This document shows, one piece after another, positions 31,353 to 42,700 of a DNA stretch of 43,825 bases. The stretch lies in the IMG/VR virus record IMGVR_UViG_3300021963_000233, positions 1 through 43,825 of that record. One strand, 5' to 3'. The DNA is from a virus. A model generated the notes under the pieces. The model was not told where the DNA came from. It saw only the letters and a list, made by a program, of their open reading frames with translations, and did no database searches. Positions within the stretch are counted from its first letter, which is position 1. Each line of letters begins with the position of its first letter. Position numbers and translations under genes: made by a program.

Positions 31353-34300
31353 TATTAATTCAGTTATTACATATAACGCGAACCTTTCTCCTGCCCAGGC
31401 TCAAATTAAAGCACTTACTGGTCAGATTGGCGCTTTAAGTGCTGCTTTTAACACCTTAGATAAATCTGCTCTTTCAGCGCAAAGAAGCCTGGCAGCAACA
31501 TTTGCTACTGGTGTTGGACAAATTGGTGGATTTACTGCTAAAACTGTTCAAGCAACTAATGCTGTAGATACATTTGGAAAACAAATTGAGGCTAACCGCC
31601 TAGGAATGCGTCAGTATTTCCGTGAGGCTATTACAGGATATACTCGTCAAAATAGTATGTTGCGTCAACTTGCTGCACAGCAAGTTAGATATCAACAGTC
31701 CATCGCTGTACCCGTAGGCGGTGGACAGGCTATGATGCTTACTCCCCAAAGTATAAATGCTGCAGGCAGTGCGGCAGCACTAGCATCTCAAAGATTTTCA
31801 ATATTTAATCAATTAGTTAATGGTGGCGCTACTGCAATGCTTAACTGGGGTAAAAATACTCAATGGGCTGGTCGTCAGTTAATGGTTGGCTTTACCGTCC
31901 CGCTAATGTTATTTACGGCTGTTGCATCTAAGCAGTTCCGCGAACTTGACAAAGAGTTGACAAGGTTCCAAAAAGTTTATGGGTCAGATCTTGGTGGAGC
32001 AATGAGCGATGCTACTGCAAGAATGAGAGAAGATGTTAAAGAATTAGCATACGAAATTTCAAGAACTTATGGTATTGCTGCTAAAGAAACCGCCGCTCTC
32101 GCTGCTGATATTGCTGCCACGGGTGCAGAGGGCGAACAGTTAATGGCATCTGTTCAACAAACCACTAGATTGGCTGTTCTTGGTGAAGTAGATAGACAAG
32201 AGGCTATGAAGGCAACACTAGCCCTACAATCAGCATTTAGACTTAATACTAATGAATTAGCAGAATCAATTAACTTTCTTAATGCTGTAGAAAATCAAAC
32301 ATCAGCAACACTAGAAGATCTTTCTACAGCAATTCCTAAGGTAGGTCCAGTTGTTAGAAGTCTTGGTGGAGATATTAGAGATCTAGCAGAACTTCTTGTT
32401 GCTATGCGTGAAGGTGGTATTCCAGCAGCGGAAGCAGCAAATGCATTAAAGTCTGGTCTTGCATCACTTATTAACCCAACAAAACAAGCCTCTGCAGTTG
32501 CTAAAAGTTTTGGGGTAGATCTTGTTGGGATAGTAGAAGCAAATCGCGGACAACTAATGCCTACTATTTATGCAATGAAAGATGCTTTGGCGGGGTTAGA
32601 TAGTTTTTCAAGATCACGAATTATTGAACAAATATTTGGTAAGTATCAGTTTGCAAGAATTACAGCCCTGTTTGACAATATTGGCAGGGCTGGATCTCAG
32701 ACACAACAAGTTGTAGAACTTGCATCTAAGAGTTCTGCTGAGTTAGCAGCAATTGCTAATGGAGAAATTAGAACACTAACTGAATCAACTGCTGTCAAAT
32801 TCCAAAGAACATTAGAAGAATTAAAAAATTCAATAATGCCAATAGGCGAGGTGCTTACTGAAACACTTATTCCAATATTTGAATTTATTGGTAAGGGTGT
32901 AAAGATGTTTACATCATTCTTCCAAGCCCTTCCAGAGCCAGTTAAGAATTTTGCAAAATATGGAGTTGCTATTGCAGCGTTGGCTGGTCCAATAATTATG
33001 TTGGTGGGCTTGTTTGGAAACCTTTTTGCTAATGCCCTTAAATTTGGCATGATGTTGACTAGGATCGGCGCAAGAATCGCAGGAATTAAAACAGAAAAGT
33101 TTGAATTACTTACTGCAGATGTTATGGCTGCAAAACTTGGTGTGGACAGACTTACAACATCATTTGATACTCAGGAAAAGGCTCTCCTTAGACTTACAGG
33201 AGTTCTTTCTTCCTATGAAGCATCTCTTAGAAGATTAACTACTGCTAACCCAGCATTATTTGTTCCTGGGGCTATTCCATCGGCTCGCGGAGCAATGCCA
33301 ATTAGAAGGCAAGGTGGGTCAGATAGACCAGAGTTTGTTCCAGGATCTGGCCGTGGAGATAAGATTCCCGCGATGCTTGAGCCTGGTGAATTTATTGTAA
33401 ACCGTGCGGCTACAGAAAAATATGCTCCAGTTCTTATGGAGATGAATCGTGGGACCTTAAAAGGATTTGTTAAAGGGACACAGGAGTATAACCTATCTCA
33501 TCTAGGAGCCCCAAGAGTTGCTACTGCTGGTCAAGTATTAATGATGCCTGGTATATCAGAAAGTGCCAGAGCCATGGCATCACTAGTTGCCGCTCTTCAT
33601 GGAGCAGAAGCACAGATACTCATCTATTCTAATGCTGTAGTAAATCTAACAAAAGATACAAACTTACAACTAGAACGTGGCAAAGGTGTAAAGGCTAAAA
33701 TATTAAGACAAGAACTAGCAACATCAGATGCTTTTATTCCATTACAAGATCAATTACGAAGACTTATAATAGAAACTGGAGAATTCGCTGGAGATATTAA
33801 TTTAGCGGAACAGGCGGCTAATGAGTTTGCTACAAAAATAAGATCTGAACTTTCTGGGATTAGGGGAACAGTCAGCGCTGCTAAACTAGGAGAAATAACA
33901 AGATCTGCTGTTGGTGGGATGAGTCCTGCTACGTCAGCACTTATGACTAGGTTGCTAGAAAGAGAAACAACTATGCAGCCTAAAGGCCTAGGCGCTGGAA
34001 ACCTATCAATGTTTGCTGCAATGACTGGCCAGCCATTAAGAGGAAAGGGCGATAGTTTAACTGTTGGCATTGGTGGAAAAGATGTAAGAATACGTTCTAG
34101 TAGGGGCGGGGAAAGAGTTGGATTATATGAAGATATCAGGCCATATAAAGGCTCCGCAACATCTATCCTTAGTTCATCGGCAGCATCTCAATATTCTAAA
34201 GTTTCCACTTCAACATTACCAAAACCTTATTCATATACATCAGAGGGTAGTCGTTTTTATGGAGCCGCCGCTGCCTCCGTTATTGAATCTAATATAAAAG

Positions 34301-37300
34301 ATGCAATTCTAAAAGGAATTATTCTTGGCACAAGATCATCATCTCCATCTAAAGAAGCAGATGCTAGGTTCACTAGAGAAGGTAAAAATGTAGCCGATGG
34401 AATGCTTATGGGCCTTCAAAAGGGTTTCAGAGCAGGGGCTAGTATGGCTGGATCGTCTGGGGTACTTGGACCTGTAACAGGAAGACCTGTTGGCCCAGGG
34501 TTAGAATCTACTGGTCCTGCTATTAAAGTAAGAGAAGCCATGCACCATGAGGCAGGAGCAAGAACAACACTAGCAAGAGCCCTTCAAAAAGAAGTAATTA
34601 TACAAGGCATGATTACAGATAGCCAATTAAGAACAGATGCACTTCAAAACCAAGGGAATGTAACTCTTGCTAATTGGACAAAGAGCCTTGAAACAGGGAT
34701 ATGGGTTCATAAAGATGGAGCAGTTGCTGCTAAGAAAAGAACAGAAACACTAGAAGCGCTTGCTATAGAAGAGGCAAATAGATTAGCCCTAGAGAAAAAA
34801 CTTTCTGGGATTGTAACTATAAGACAACGTGCTGAAGAGCGTGCAGCAGAAACAGCCCGTATTAAAGCAAGTTCAGACGAGGCGCTATCAAGAGCAAATA
34901 CTGCTCGCGCAGCGGCGTCATTTGGAGTAGGTCCAGGCGGATCAATGGGATACTTTATGGGTGGAGTTTCTCCATATGGGGCAGGAAAACCTGGCCCAAG
35001 TTCTAGCCTATCCAATAGACCTACTGCTCCTACTGGTCCAGCCGTTGCAATAGGAGCGGCAAAAGATTCTGCACAGGGCGGAATGCGCGGTATGGGCGCA
35101 ATGAATGCAATGTTTGCTCTATCCATGGTTACCTCTAGTATTTCAATGATGGGCGGAGCGTCATCTGACGCCGCCATGAAACTCGGTTTATTCACCACCG
35201 CGTTGATGACTGCCACTATGATGATGAACATGGGGATAGGGAAAAATACTTTCACGAACTTCTTGGGGATGAGAAGTTTGGGTGGAAAACTTGGACAAAC
35301 AAATGCTGCACGATTAGCAGCGAATCCCGCTCTAGCCCAGCGTGCATCTAGTATTGCATCTGCTGGTGGTCTAGCAGGCGGTAGAATGGCTGGACAGGGT
35401 GCTGCAGCAGGACTAGCATCAGGTGGTGGAAGAATGGGTGCGACTCTTCTAGGCGCTAGTAGAGTCCTTAGTGTTGCCGGAGGGCCAATAGGCATTGCCG
35501 CTGGGCTTGGAATAACTGCTGCAATAACTGGATTTATGATGTATCGTAATGCAGCAGAAGAAGCAAGAGAAAGAGCGATTGCCGCGTTTAATGATCCCGT
35601 AAAGAGTGCTGAATATTTTGGTGAGACTATAACCAACGTTTCAGACATTCTTGAAAAAAATAGATTATCAAATATTTCAGAGGATCTACAAGAAGTAGAC
35701 CAAGCATTAAGAGATGCAGTTTCTCAAGACTACGCCCCACTTATTGAACAAATTAAATTTTTAAGTGCAGGAGCGGGGGCACAACAACTTTCTGTTGCTT
35801 ATAGCAACATGATTCTCTCTGGAATGTCTGCTGAAAATGCAAAAGCAGCGGTTGAAGCGATTGCAGCAGAAGCAGGAATTGCAGGCGGACAGGCATTTAA
35901 TGAAGCAGTAGCACAGGGCTTCTTAAATGAACTTACAACATCAGAAGCACTTCAAAATATTATTGGTCAGTTCAAACCATCAGAAACAACTTATGGAAAA
36001 ACTGGTGAAACTTTAGAAAGTAGGTTAAGAAAAGATATTGCTCAAGCGGAGAGCGATCTTGAAGATGCAAGAAGGGCGGCAGATGAGCAGGCAGCCGCAA
36101 ATGCTAGGGCTGTAGGGGGAGAACCGTTACCAGACTGGTTCCCAGACTTTATGAAGCCTTCTGCTGTCAATCCAGAAGTAGAGAGACTAACAAATCTTGT
36201 AGATCAATTAAGGGATCGCCTGGAAGATCTTATGAGTATTAATCCTGAACTTATATCTGGTGTTTTAGATTCACTTATTTTAGCATACCAGCAAGATCCT
36301 ACTGCTGCTATTAATGGAATAAAAGAATTTGCAGATACTATTAATTCATTAGAAAATGAAGATGATAGAACTGCTGCACTAGATAGAGTTACTGATTATT
36401 TAAGAGATAGTTATGGAGAGCAGTGGACAGTAGTTGGTGAATCTATAGATACTGCAAATGAAAAACTTTTAGCAGCACAAATGCTTGCAGCAGGAATATC
36501 TTTGGATCGTGCTGTTAATAGTGCCTATGAATTTGACTCTGCTCTTGCTCAATCACTAATTACTGCAAAACTTCTTGCAGATGAAGCAGGTAGAGCCGCC
36601 TCCGAACTACAGACAGAACTTACAGATGAAATAGTTTCTGACATAGAGGATCAAAGAAGAACTGTCGAAACAGAGATGCAGGATATTGAAAATGCCAATG
36701 CAAAAATTATAAGAGGTTATAACAGAAGAAAGCGAGAAGCGCAGACGGCATTTGAAACAGAGCAAGAGGGTCGTCAAGAAAATATTGACTCCATGCAAGA
36801 TGAAATGGATCAAAGTCGGCGCATTTTTGATGAGGAAATGCAGCAACTTGATGATAAAAAAGAAGCCGTTAGTAAATCTTCAGAAGCGTATATCGACTCA
36901 TTAGAAAAAACTCAGAAGGCTGAATCATTCTATTCTCAACAAAGAAAAACTGCCTTTGGTGCCCTTCAAAAATTAGCATCAGGGGATGTATTTGGGTTCC
37001 TTCAAGAACGTCAGCAAATGTCTCAGGACGCACAGGAATTTTCCTATGATGAAATGATTTCTGGGATTGAAGAAAGAAGAGATCTTGAACTAGAGGGTAT
37101 TGATGAAGTTCGTGAAAAGAAGCAGAGAGAGCAAGACGAATACGAACAAATGATGGAAGACCGTATTAAATCGGAGCAAGATCTTATGGATGAGCAACAG
37201 AAGACTCATGACGCTCAGATGGAACATTATGAAAAACAAATTAAAAAGGCAGATAGAGAAAAAGAACAAAAGATTACTAGGAAGCGTGAAGAAATAGAAG

Positions 37301-39210
37301 AGTTAAATACTATGCAGGAAACTGCTTCCAGGGACATTCTTGAATTCCAAAAGAAGTATGCTAAAGAATTTGAAAAGTATGATCAATACGCACGACAATT
37401 AGAAAATCTTAAAATTCTTAGAGTTCAAGAAATTTATTTCCGTGGAGGAGTGACATTAAATGAAGCCGCGTTACAAGCGGGAATTGTTTCAGGTCAGGTA
37501 GGCCCATTCATTGAAAAAAATGCAGGGCAGTTCTCATTTGTTGAAAATGCTGGAACTTCTTTTGCACAAAATGTTATTCCCACTGGCAGTACATATTATA
37601 AAGGAATAACTACACCACTTCCCGATACACAAGATTTATCTCAAACCGTTAAAGATATGACTGTTACTGGAGATATTGTTGTCAATGGAGATATTGTTGG
37701 GGGGAGTGCTGATACTGGCTCAGATCCATCTACCTGGAGTCCTGGCACAGCAGGAGATACAAGGCAATGGAATGGTGAAACATATACTTACTCTCCAGGA
37801 AGTGGCTGGGTACCAGCAGCAGCAACTGGTGGATATATCCAAAACGGTCGTGTAATGCTAGAGGGCGGCGGAAAAGTAACTGGCCCAGGTGGACCTAAGT
37901 CTGATGTAATCCCAGCAATGCTTTCCAACGGCGAATATGTAATTCAAGCCTCTAGCGTAGGTAAGTACGGCAAAGACATGATGGATACTATCAATGCTGG
38001 AAAATTTGCTGAAGGCGGCCTAGCCGCTCCAAATCAAGGTCTTTTTGGAATTCTTAATAAAATACCCGCAAAAGAGAAGGCTCCAGCCCCAGGAACTACT
38101 GGTATGCCAGGAACTGGAACTACAGGTGTTGCTGCGGCTGCACGACCAACAACTACAACTATTGGTGGTCAAGGTGGTCCTAATGGATGGCCTTGGATAT
38201 CATCCTATAATTCTGGTTTATTGGACACTAAAAAGATCCCTGGTACCAACGTAAATCTGACCATGAATAAAGATGTTTTGCCATTGTTCTTAGCATTAGC
38301 AAGTGATTATAATAGAACAATTAGAAAAATTGGCCCAGGCAGCGGCGGTTTCGATCCAAGAACAGATAGGCCAGAAAGCGAAAGGGCAAAATCAAATCAT
38401 CCATCTGGAACAGCAATGGATATTAACTGGTCAGAAGAAGGCGCTCTGTCAGATAGTACAGATTTATTTAATTGGTGGAAAACAGGAAAAACCTCTGCTG
38501 GGGCACCTTGGAAACCTATTTCTCCACAACCATATAAAACTGCTTTAAGTTTAAAGAACAAATATAAGGTTGTTGACTGGTTTGGACCCACTTCATTAGG
38601 TGGCTATATTAATGGCACACCAGACTATATGCATTGGCAAATATCTCAAGGCGGTGGAGTAGTCACCCCACAAAGAGTAGCACAGGTCATAGGCGAACTA
38701 GGACTTAATCCAGATGGAACATTCAATAGACCTAATACTTACGCGGCTGGAGGATTTATTTCTGGACCTGGCGGCCCCAGGTCTGATATGATCCCAGCAA
38801 TGCTTTCTAATGGAGAATATGTAGTTAAAGCATCAGCCGTTTCCAAATACGGTAAAGGATTTATGGATCAGGTTAATGCTGGACAATTTGGAATGGGTGG
38901 TCTTGCTACTACCGCTCCAAGAATGGTTTCTCCCGCCAAATATGCTGGTGGTGGTTTTGTAGGATCTATATCTACGGCTACTCCAACGTTTGGTATCCCC
39001 CAGATGGAGTCAATAAATCCCTCAAGCATGAACGCTAACATTGCAAATAGTTATGGTGGATCTAACAGTTCTTCAGTAAGGAATTCCAGTAAAGTAAATA
39101 TTGTTATTAATGGTGCGGGTGGAAAGAGTAGTAACGCAATTGCTAATAAAGTTATTAGTATGATAAATCAAGCAAACGGTAGAAGAAATCATAGTAGGAG
39201 TGCTGGGTAG
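31345..39210 (+). CDS. Tape measure protein with an M15 peptidase domain
   Basis: A 2,621-residue protein that sets tail length and enters the host during injection. At roughly 0.15 nm per residue it would give a tail near 390 nm. The TTG start has GGAGGG 8 nt upstream. Residues 1-530 are the helical TMP core; 535-575, 1250-1300 and 1380-1400 are hydrophobic; about 1770-2025 is a long charged coiled coil. The motif I-P-A-M-L-x2-GE-[FY]-[IV] occurs at 674, 2189 and 2483. Between the last two copies, SNHPSGTAMD (His2352, Asp2359) and DYMHWQ (His2430) are the zinc ligands of an M15 D-Ala-D-Ala carboxypeptidase-type domain, likely to cut cell-wall cross-bridges at entry. Confidence 0.93.
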   Translation: MANINSVITYNANLSPAQAQIKALTGQIGALSAAFNTLDKSALSAQRSLAATFATGVGQIGGFTAKTVQATNAVDTFGKQIEANRLGMRQYFREAITGYTRQNSMLRQLAAQQVRYQQSIAVPVGGGQAMMLTPQSINAAGSAAALASQRFSIFNQLVNGGATAMLNWGKNTQWAGRQLMVGFTVPLMLFTAVASKQFRELDKELTRFQKVYGSDLGGAMSDATARMREDVKELAYEISRTYGIAAKETAALAADIAATGAEGEQLMASVQQTTRLAVLGEVDRQEAMKATLALQSAFRLNTNELAESINFLNAVENQTSATLEDLSTAIPKVGPVVRSLGGDIRDLAELLVAMREGGIPAAEAANALKSGLASLINPTKQASAVAKSFGVDLVGIVEANRGQLMPTIYAMKDALAGLDSFSRSRIIEQIFGKYQFARITALFDNIGRAGSQTQQVVELASKSSAELAAIANGEIRTLTESTAVKFQRTLEELKNSIMPIGEVLTETLIPIFEFIGKGVKMFTSFFQALPEPVKNFAKYGVAIAALAGPIIMLVGLFGNLFANALKFGMMLTRIGARIAGIKTEKFELLTADVMAAKLGVDRLTTSFDTQEKALLRLTGVLSSYEASLRRLTTANPALFVPGAIPSARGAMPIRRQGGSDRPEFVPGSGRGDKIPAMLEPGEFIVNRAATEKYAPVLMEMNRGTLKGFVKGTQEYNLSHLGAPRVATAGQVLMMPGISESARAMASLVAALHGAEAQILIYSNAVVNLTKDTNLQLERGKGVKAKILRQELATSDAFIPLQDQLRRLIIETGEFAGDINLAEQAANEFATKIRSELSGIRGTVSAAKLGEITRSAVGGMSPATSALMTRLLERETTMQPKGLGAGNLSMFAAMTGQPLRGKGDSLTVGIGGKDVRIRSSRGGERVGLYEDIRPYKGSATSILSSSAASQYSKVSTSTLPKPYSYTSEGSRFYGAAAASVIESNIKDAILKGIILGTRSSSPSKEADARFTREGKNVADGMLMGLQKGFRAGASMAGSSGVLGPVTGRPVGPGLESTGPAIKVREAMHHEAGARTTLARALQKEVIIQGMITDSQLRTDALQNQGNVTLANWTKSLETGIWVHKDGAVAAKKRTETLEALAIEEANRLALEKKLSGIVTIRQRAEERAAETARIKASSDEALSRANTARAAASFGVGPGGSMGYFMGGVSPYGAGKPGPSSSLSNRPTAPTGPAVAIGAAKDSAQGGMRGMGAMNAMFALSMVTSSISMMGGASSDAAMKLGLFTTALMTATMMMNMGIGKNTFTNFLGMRSLGGKLGQTNAARLAANPALAQRASSIASAGGLAGGRMAGQGAAAGLASGGGRMGATLLGASRVLSVAGGPIGIAAGLGITAAITGFMMYRNAAEEARERAIAAFNDPVKSAEYFGETITNVSDILEKNRLSNISEDLQEVDQALRDAVSQDYAPLIEQIKFLSAGAGAQQLSVAYSNMILSGMSAENAKAAVEAIAAEAGIAGGQAFNEAVAQGFLNELTTSEALQNIIGQFKPSETTYGKTGETLESRLRKDIAQAESDLEDARRAADEQAAANARAVGGEPLPDWFPDFMKPSAVNPEVERLTNLVDQLRDRLEDLMSINPELISGVLDSLILAYQQDPTAAINGIKEFADTINSLENEDDRTAALDRVTDYLRDSYGEQWTVVGESIDTANEKLLAAQMLAAGISLDRAVNSAYEFDSALAQSLITAKLLADEAGRAASELQTELTDEIVSDIEDQRRTVETEMQDIENANAKIIRGYNRRKREAQTAFETEQEGRQENIDSMQDEMDQSRRIFDEEMQQLDDKKEAVSKSSEAYIDSLEKTQKAESFYSQQRKTAFGALQKLASGDVFGFLQERQQMSQDAQEFSYDEMISGIEERRDLELEGIDEVREKKQREQDEYEQMMEDRIKSEQDLMDEQQKTHDAQMEHYEKQIKKADREKEQKITRKREEIEELNTMQETASRDILEFQKKYAKEFEKYDQYARQLENLKILRVQEIYFRGGVTLNEAALQAGIVSGQVGPFIEKNAGQFSFVENAGTSFAQNVIPTGSTYYKGITTPLPDTQDLSQTVKDMTVTGDIVVNGDIVGGSADTGSDPSTWSPGTAGDTRQWNGETYTYSPGSGWVPAAATGGYIQNGRVMLEGGGKVTGPGGPKSDVIPAMLSNGEYVIQASSVGKYGKDMMDTINAGKFAEGGLAAPNQGLFGILNKIPAKEKAPAPGTTGMPGTGTTGVAAAARPTTTTIGGQGGPNGWPWISSYNSGLLDTKKIPGTNVNLTMNKDVLPLFLALASDYNRTIRKIGPGSGGFDPRTDRPESERAKSNHPSGTAMDINWSEEGALSDSTDLFNWWKTGKTSAGAPWKPISPQPYKTALSLKNKYKVVDWFGPTSLGGYINGTPDYMHWQISQGGGVVTPQRVAQVIGELGLNPDGTFNRPNTYAAGGFISGPGGPRSDMIPAMLSNGEYVVKASAVSKYGKGFMDQVNAGQFGMGGLATTAPRMVSPAKYAGGGFVGSISTATPTFGIPQMESINPSSMNANIANSYGGSNSSSVRNSSKVNIVINGAGGKSSNAIANKVISMINQANGRRNHSRSAG

Positions 39211-39734
39211 TGCCAACAACGACATTAGATAGAATTTGGACGCGCCCAGCGCTGATGATTTTTTCAGAGTCTCAGCCTATAGCAGTTAACTCAGCATCAG
39301 GCCAGTGGGACCTAGGATCTAGTTTCCTTTATCTTACAGATGATAGTAGATCAGAAATGCAAGTTTCTTTAGAAAGAATAGAATATAAGAAACGAATGAT
39401 TAATGGTCGAATGAGATCGTATCATGTTGCCGATAAGAAAACTTTCTCAGTAAACTGGGAAGATTTACCTTCTGCAAAAATAGAAATATCCGAATCTATG
39501 TTTGGGACAGGAAATAATTGGGCGTCATGCCAACAGATGCTTGACTGGCATAAAAATAATACAGATAGTTTTTATCTTACTTTAGTGTATGATACCCCAA
39601 CTGCTTCAGCCCTCCCATTAAGATATAGATTAGAAAACTACAACGTATTTTTTGATGACTTTAGTTATACCATAAAAAAGAGGGGTTCGACTCACGATCT
39701 TTGGGATATTTCCATGACATTGGTGGAGGTATAA
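39210..39734 (+). CDS. Minor tail protein (distal tail region)
   Basis: A 174-residue protein directly after the tape measure, with a GTG start overlapping its stop codon and AGGAG 8 nt upstream. It has WTRPALMIFSESQPIAVNSASGQWDLGSSFLYLTDDSRSEMQVSLERIEYKKRMINGRMRSYHVADKKTFSVNWEDLPS, then YLTLVYDTP and a strand-rich end (YNVFFDDFSYTIKKRG). The beta-rich layout and the position fit a distal-tail (Dit)-like or adaptor protein that joins tube and tip. Individual motifs are not diagnostic. Confidence 0.65.
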   Translation: MPTTTLDRIWTRPALMIFSESQPIAVNSASGQWDLGSSFLYLTDDSRSEMQVSLERIEYKKRMINGRMRSYHVADKKTFSVNWEDLPSAKIEISESMFGTGNNWASCQQMLDWHKNNTDSFYLTLVYDTPTASALPLRYRLENYNVFFDDFSYTIKKRGSTHDLWDISMTLVEV

Positions 39735-42700
39735 ATGTTAGACTTTAGTCAAATAAGAAATTTATATAAAAGCACCGACCGAATTAATAGCCAACATCAG
39801 GTAATTGCTGAATGGAATATGAATAAATATATTCCTATTAAAGAATACGGCGTATACAGAGGATTTCCTGGAACTAATCAGCCAGGATTTGGTGTATCAA
39901 ACATATATAATACATCCTCTTCAGTATCAGATATTTTTAGTGGACAAAATTACTTAGTGTATGATGATGGATCTAAACAAGTAGATCCATCACAAGAATA
40001 TTTTTCAGACTTAGCATCAGTCTTTAAACCAGGTAGGCCAGATCCAGGAATTATATTATTACAAAATTTTGGAAATATGACTTTTTCCCCATCAAGCAAT
40101 AATATAAAAGTTACAAGTATGACAACTTCAAGCGCTAGATACTATCCTGGATCTAAAAATAGATTATACGATTATTTTAATTCTGCCAAGTTAATGGATT
40201 TAATTCCAGTTGCGGCGGGGGAGCAAAACTTTAACTTGTATTCTCAGGCTTGTTATGGTATATCAGACGCAGTAAGTGGAAAGATTGCTCATGCAAATCC
40301 CTTTGTCGTGTATGAAACAGCATCTGGGGTTCCATGTAATAAAATTACTATTAAGGTACAAAATCATCTATCTATACCTGTAAAATTCTATGTAGATATT
40401 TTAACAAATTCATCCAGTTGGTCAACAGTTTATTCGTCATCTAGCACTATTGATTTTTCTAATGGAATTTTAAACTTGTACTACAATGCGGGAACGTGGT
40501 CTAAAACGGTATCTAGAGTAGATGATATAAATCAATTAACTGCCGTCAATCCTACAGAGTTACAAAAGATAAATGGGATCAGGTTTAAAGTAGAACAGTT
40601 ATCATTGGTTAAGTCTGACGCTGAGCCCCTTGTAGTAACATATAGCCCAGGGTCTTTAGAGTTAATTGAAATATCTCCAAGACTAGAAATTGATCTTAGT
40701 GCATATACAGAATCTTTTAACTTTGCTTCATCTATTGGAGACTCAACTAGTTTTGGTTTACCAGTTGGATCTATTGTAACTGGTGCAGGAACGGTAAGTT
40801 TATCTAATGAAGATAATCAATTCTTAATATCTAGCACACTCAGTTCATTAAAAATGTTAAATCAAGATGTTAAGTTTTCTTTTTATCAAAAGGTATATAC
40901 TCCATCAGCATCTCAGACTTTAACTGTACCGATGAAGGTTCTATATTCTAATGAATGGAATGTTGGAGAAGATTACTCAGTATCAATTAATCTAGAAGAT
41001 GGAATGAAGTTTCTTAGAGAGACTAATGCTCCAGACATTTTATTTTCATCTAATGCCGCTTTGTCTTCAATAATTTTAATTTTACTAGATAATATTGGCG
41101 TTACGGGGATGGAATTTAAAAAATCCTCCGATGAAATAAGTTATGATAAAGAGGACACTAGAATAAAAAACTTTTTCTGTAAAAAAGAACAAACAGTTGC
41201 AGAAGTGCTAGAACAAATTGCTTTGGCTACACAATGTTCTATGTTTTATGATGCTGTTGGTAGATTAAATGTACTTACAAAAGAAAAATTAACAGAGAAT
41301 GCTACTATAGAAGACTCTTCACAAATAATTATTTTAAACCCAGACCGATATAAATATGTTTGGTACAACAATAATTGGTTCTTCTACGGAGGCAATACTG
41401 ACGCTCTTCCATCTGAAACAGAGTGGACCTATAGTGATTACTATGGGTTTTGGGTTTCTGAGGATCATCCCGTTCCAGCACAGTCTCCTGGAACAGACTT
41501 TTGGTTTTTAGGCGATGAAGATTATTCAGTGGCGGACCCAGAATATTCTTACATCAATGGATACAAGGCTAATATTGCTTCTTTGTCAGAGCAAAAAATA
41601 AGCCCTCTTACAGATGGAGAGATTACTTATCATACTTATGGTCCAAGAAAAAGTGCTTTAGTAGATAGTCTTCAAAAAGAGAAGTCAAAAGTTCTTGAAC
41701 AATTAAACATAGATGAAGTTCCTATGGCCTCTTTAGCATTTTCAAACTATGGATATACCTCTACTATTTTATGGAGTGCTGGGGATAATAATGAGTCTGC
41801 TTTAGGTGCATCTAATTTAGTTAGAGATATTCCTTTACAAAGATTAAAAACTGCCTTTCCAGGAACATATGTAGCAGTAGATGAAAATGATTTAATAGCA
41901 CAGTTATATAATACTTCAGCGAATGATGACCTAGATAGAAGATCTTTGATCGTCTATCTTGATACTAATGAAGGGTTAACGCTAGACCCGTTTGAAGGAA
42001 TTGTTCTTATTGATAATGAATACATAAGGTATCGCGGAAAATTATATTATATTGCTAGTACCTCATCTAATTTATCTAGATATCAAATTATTTTTACAAA
42101 AGATGATTTTAATCAATTAAAATCTACTATGAGAAAGGGCGATTCGTTATCATTTAGAGGATTAGTTATCGACGTTAAAACTCAAATTGTTGGGAAGAGC
42201 GATGATAAATATCAGTACAAAATTATTGGTGACGGTCGTGCAGCATTAAATAGTAAGCCTGGTACACACTTTGCTTTAGCAGAGGATTCCGATGGTATAG
42301 AAGACAGTAACAGATTTAAACTTATGCTTGGTGGATCATTATCAGAGTCTAGGGGTATGCCTGGAAATCTAAAAGCAACTACAAAATTTAATTTCTTAGA
42401 CAAGGTGAGATATAAGTCTGCTAGAAAGAATTTAGGAACTATTCCGTCAGAATCATTACAAAGTTATTTAGGATTCCTTCATCTATCTGGGCCAACCTCT
42501 CCCAAGGAAGATACAGATATTCTTTTATCTATCCTAGATTCTAACAGAAACAAAAATGTTGCTAAAAGGCTCCAAGAGTTGAATAAACAAGTAGATAAAG
42601 ATGTTCCAGGGGAATCCTTTGATGATTACGTTTTTATGCAGGGGGAAAGAAATATATATGGTCAAAGGATAACTTTAGATTTCCAGCCTAATGCTATCTC

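Noticed and set aside
34707-35648. Long minus-strand open frame of over 300 codons inside the tape measure
   Set aside because: Its translation is Ala/Pro/Ile-rich low complexity, the usual antisense shadow of an Ala/Gly-rich coding strand, with no start signal or motif.
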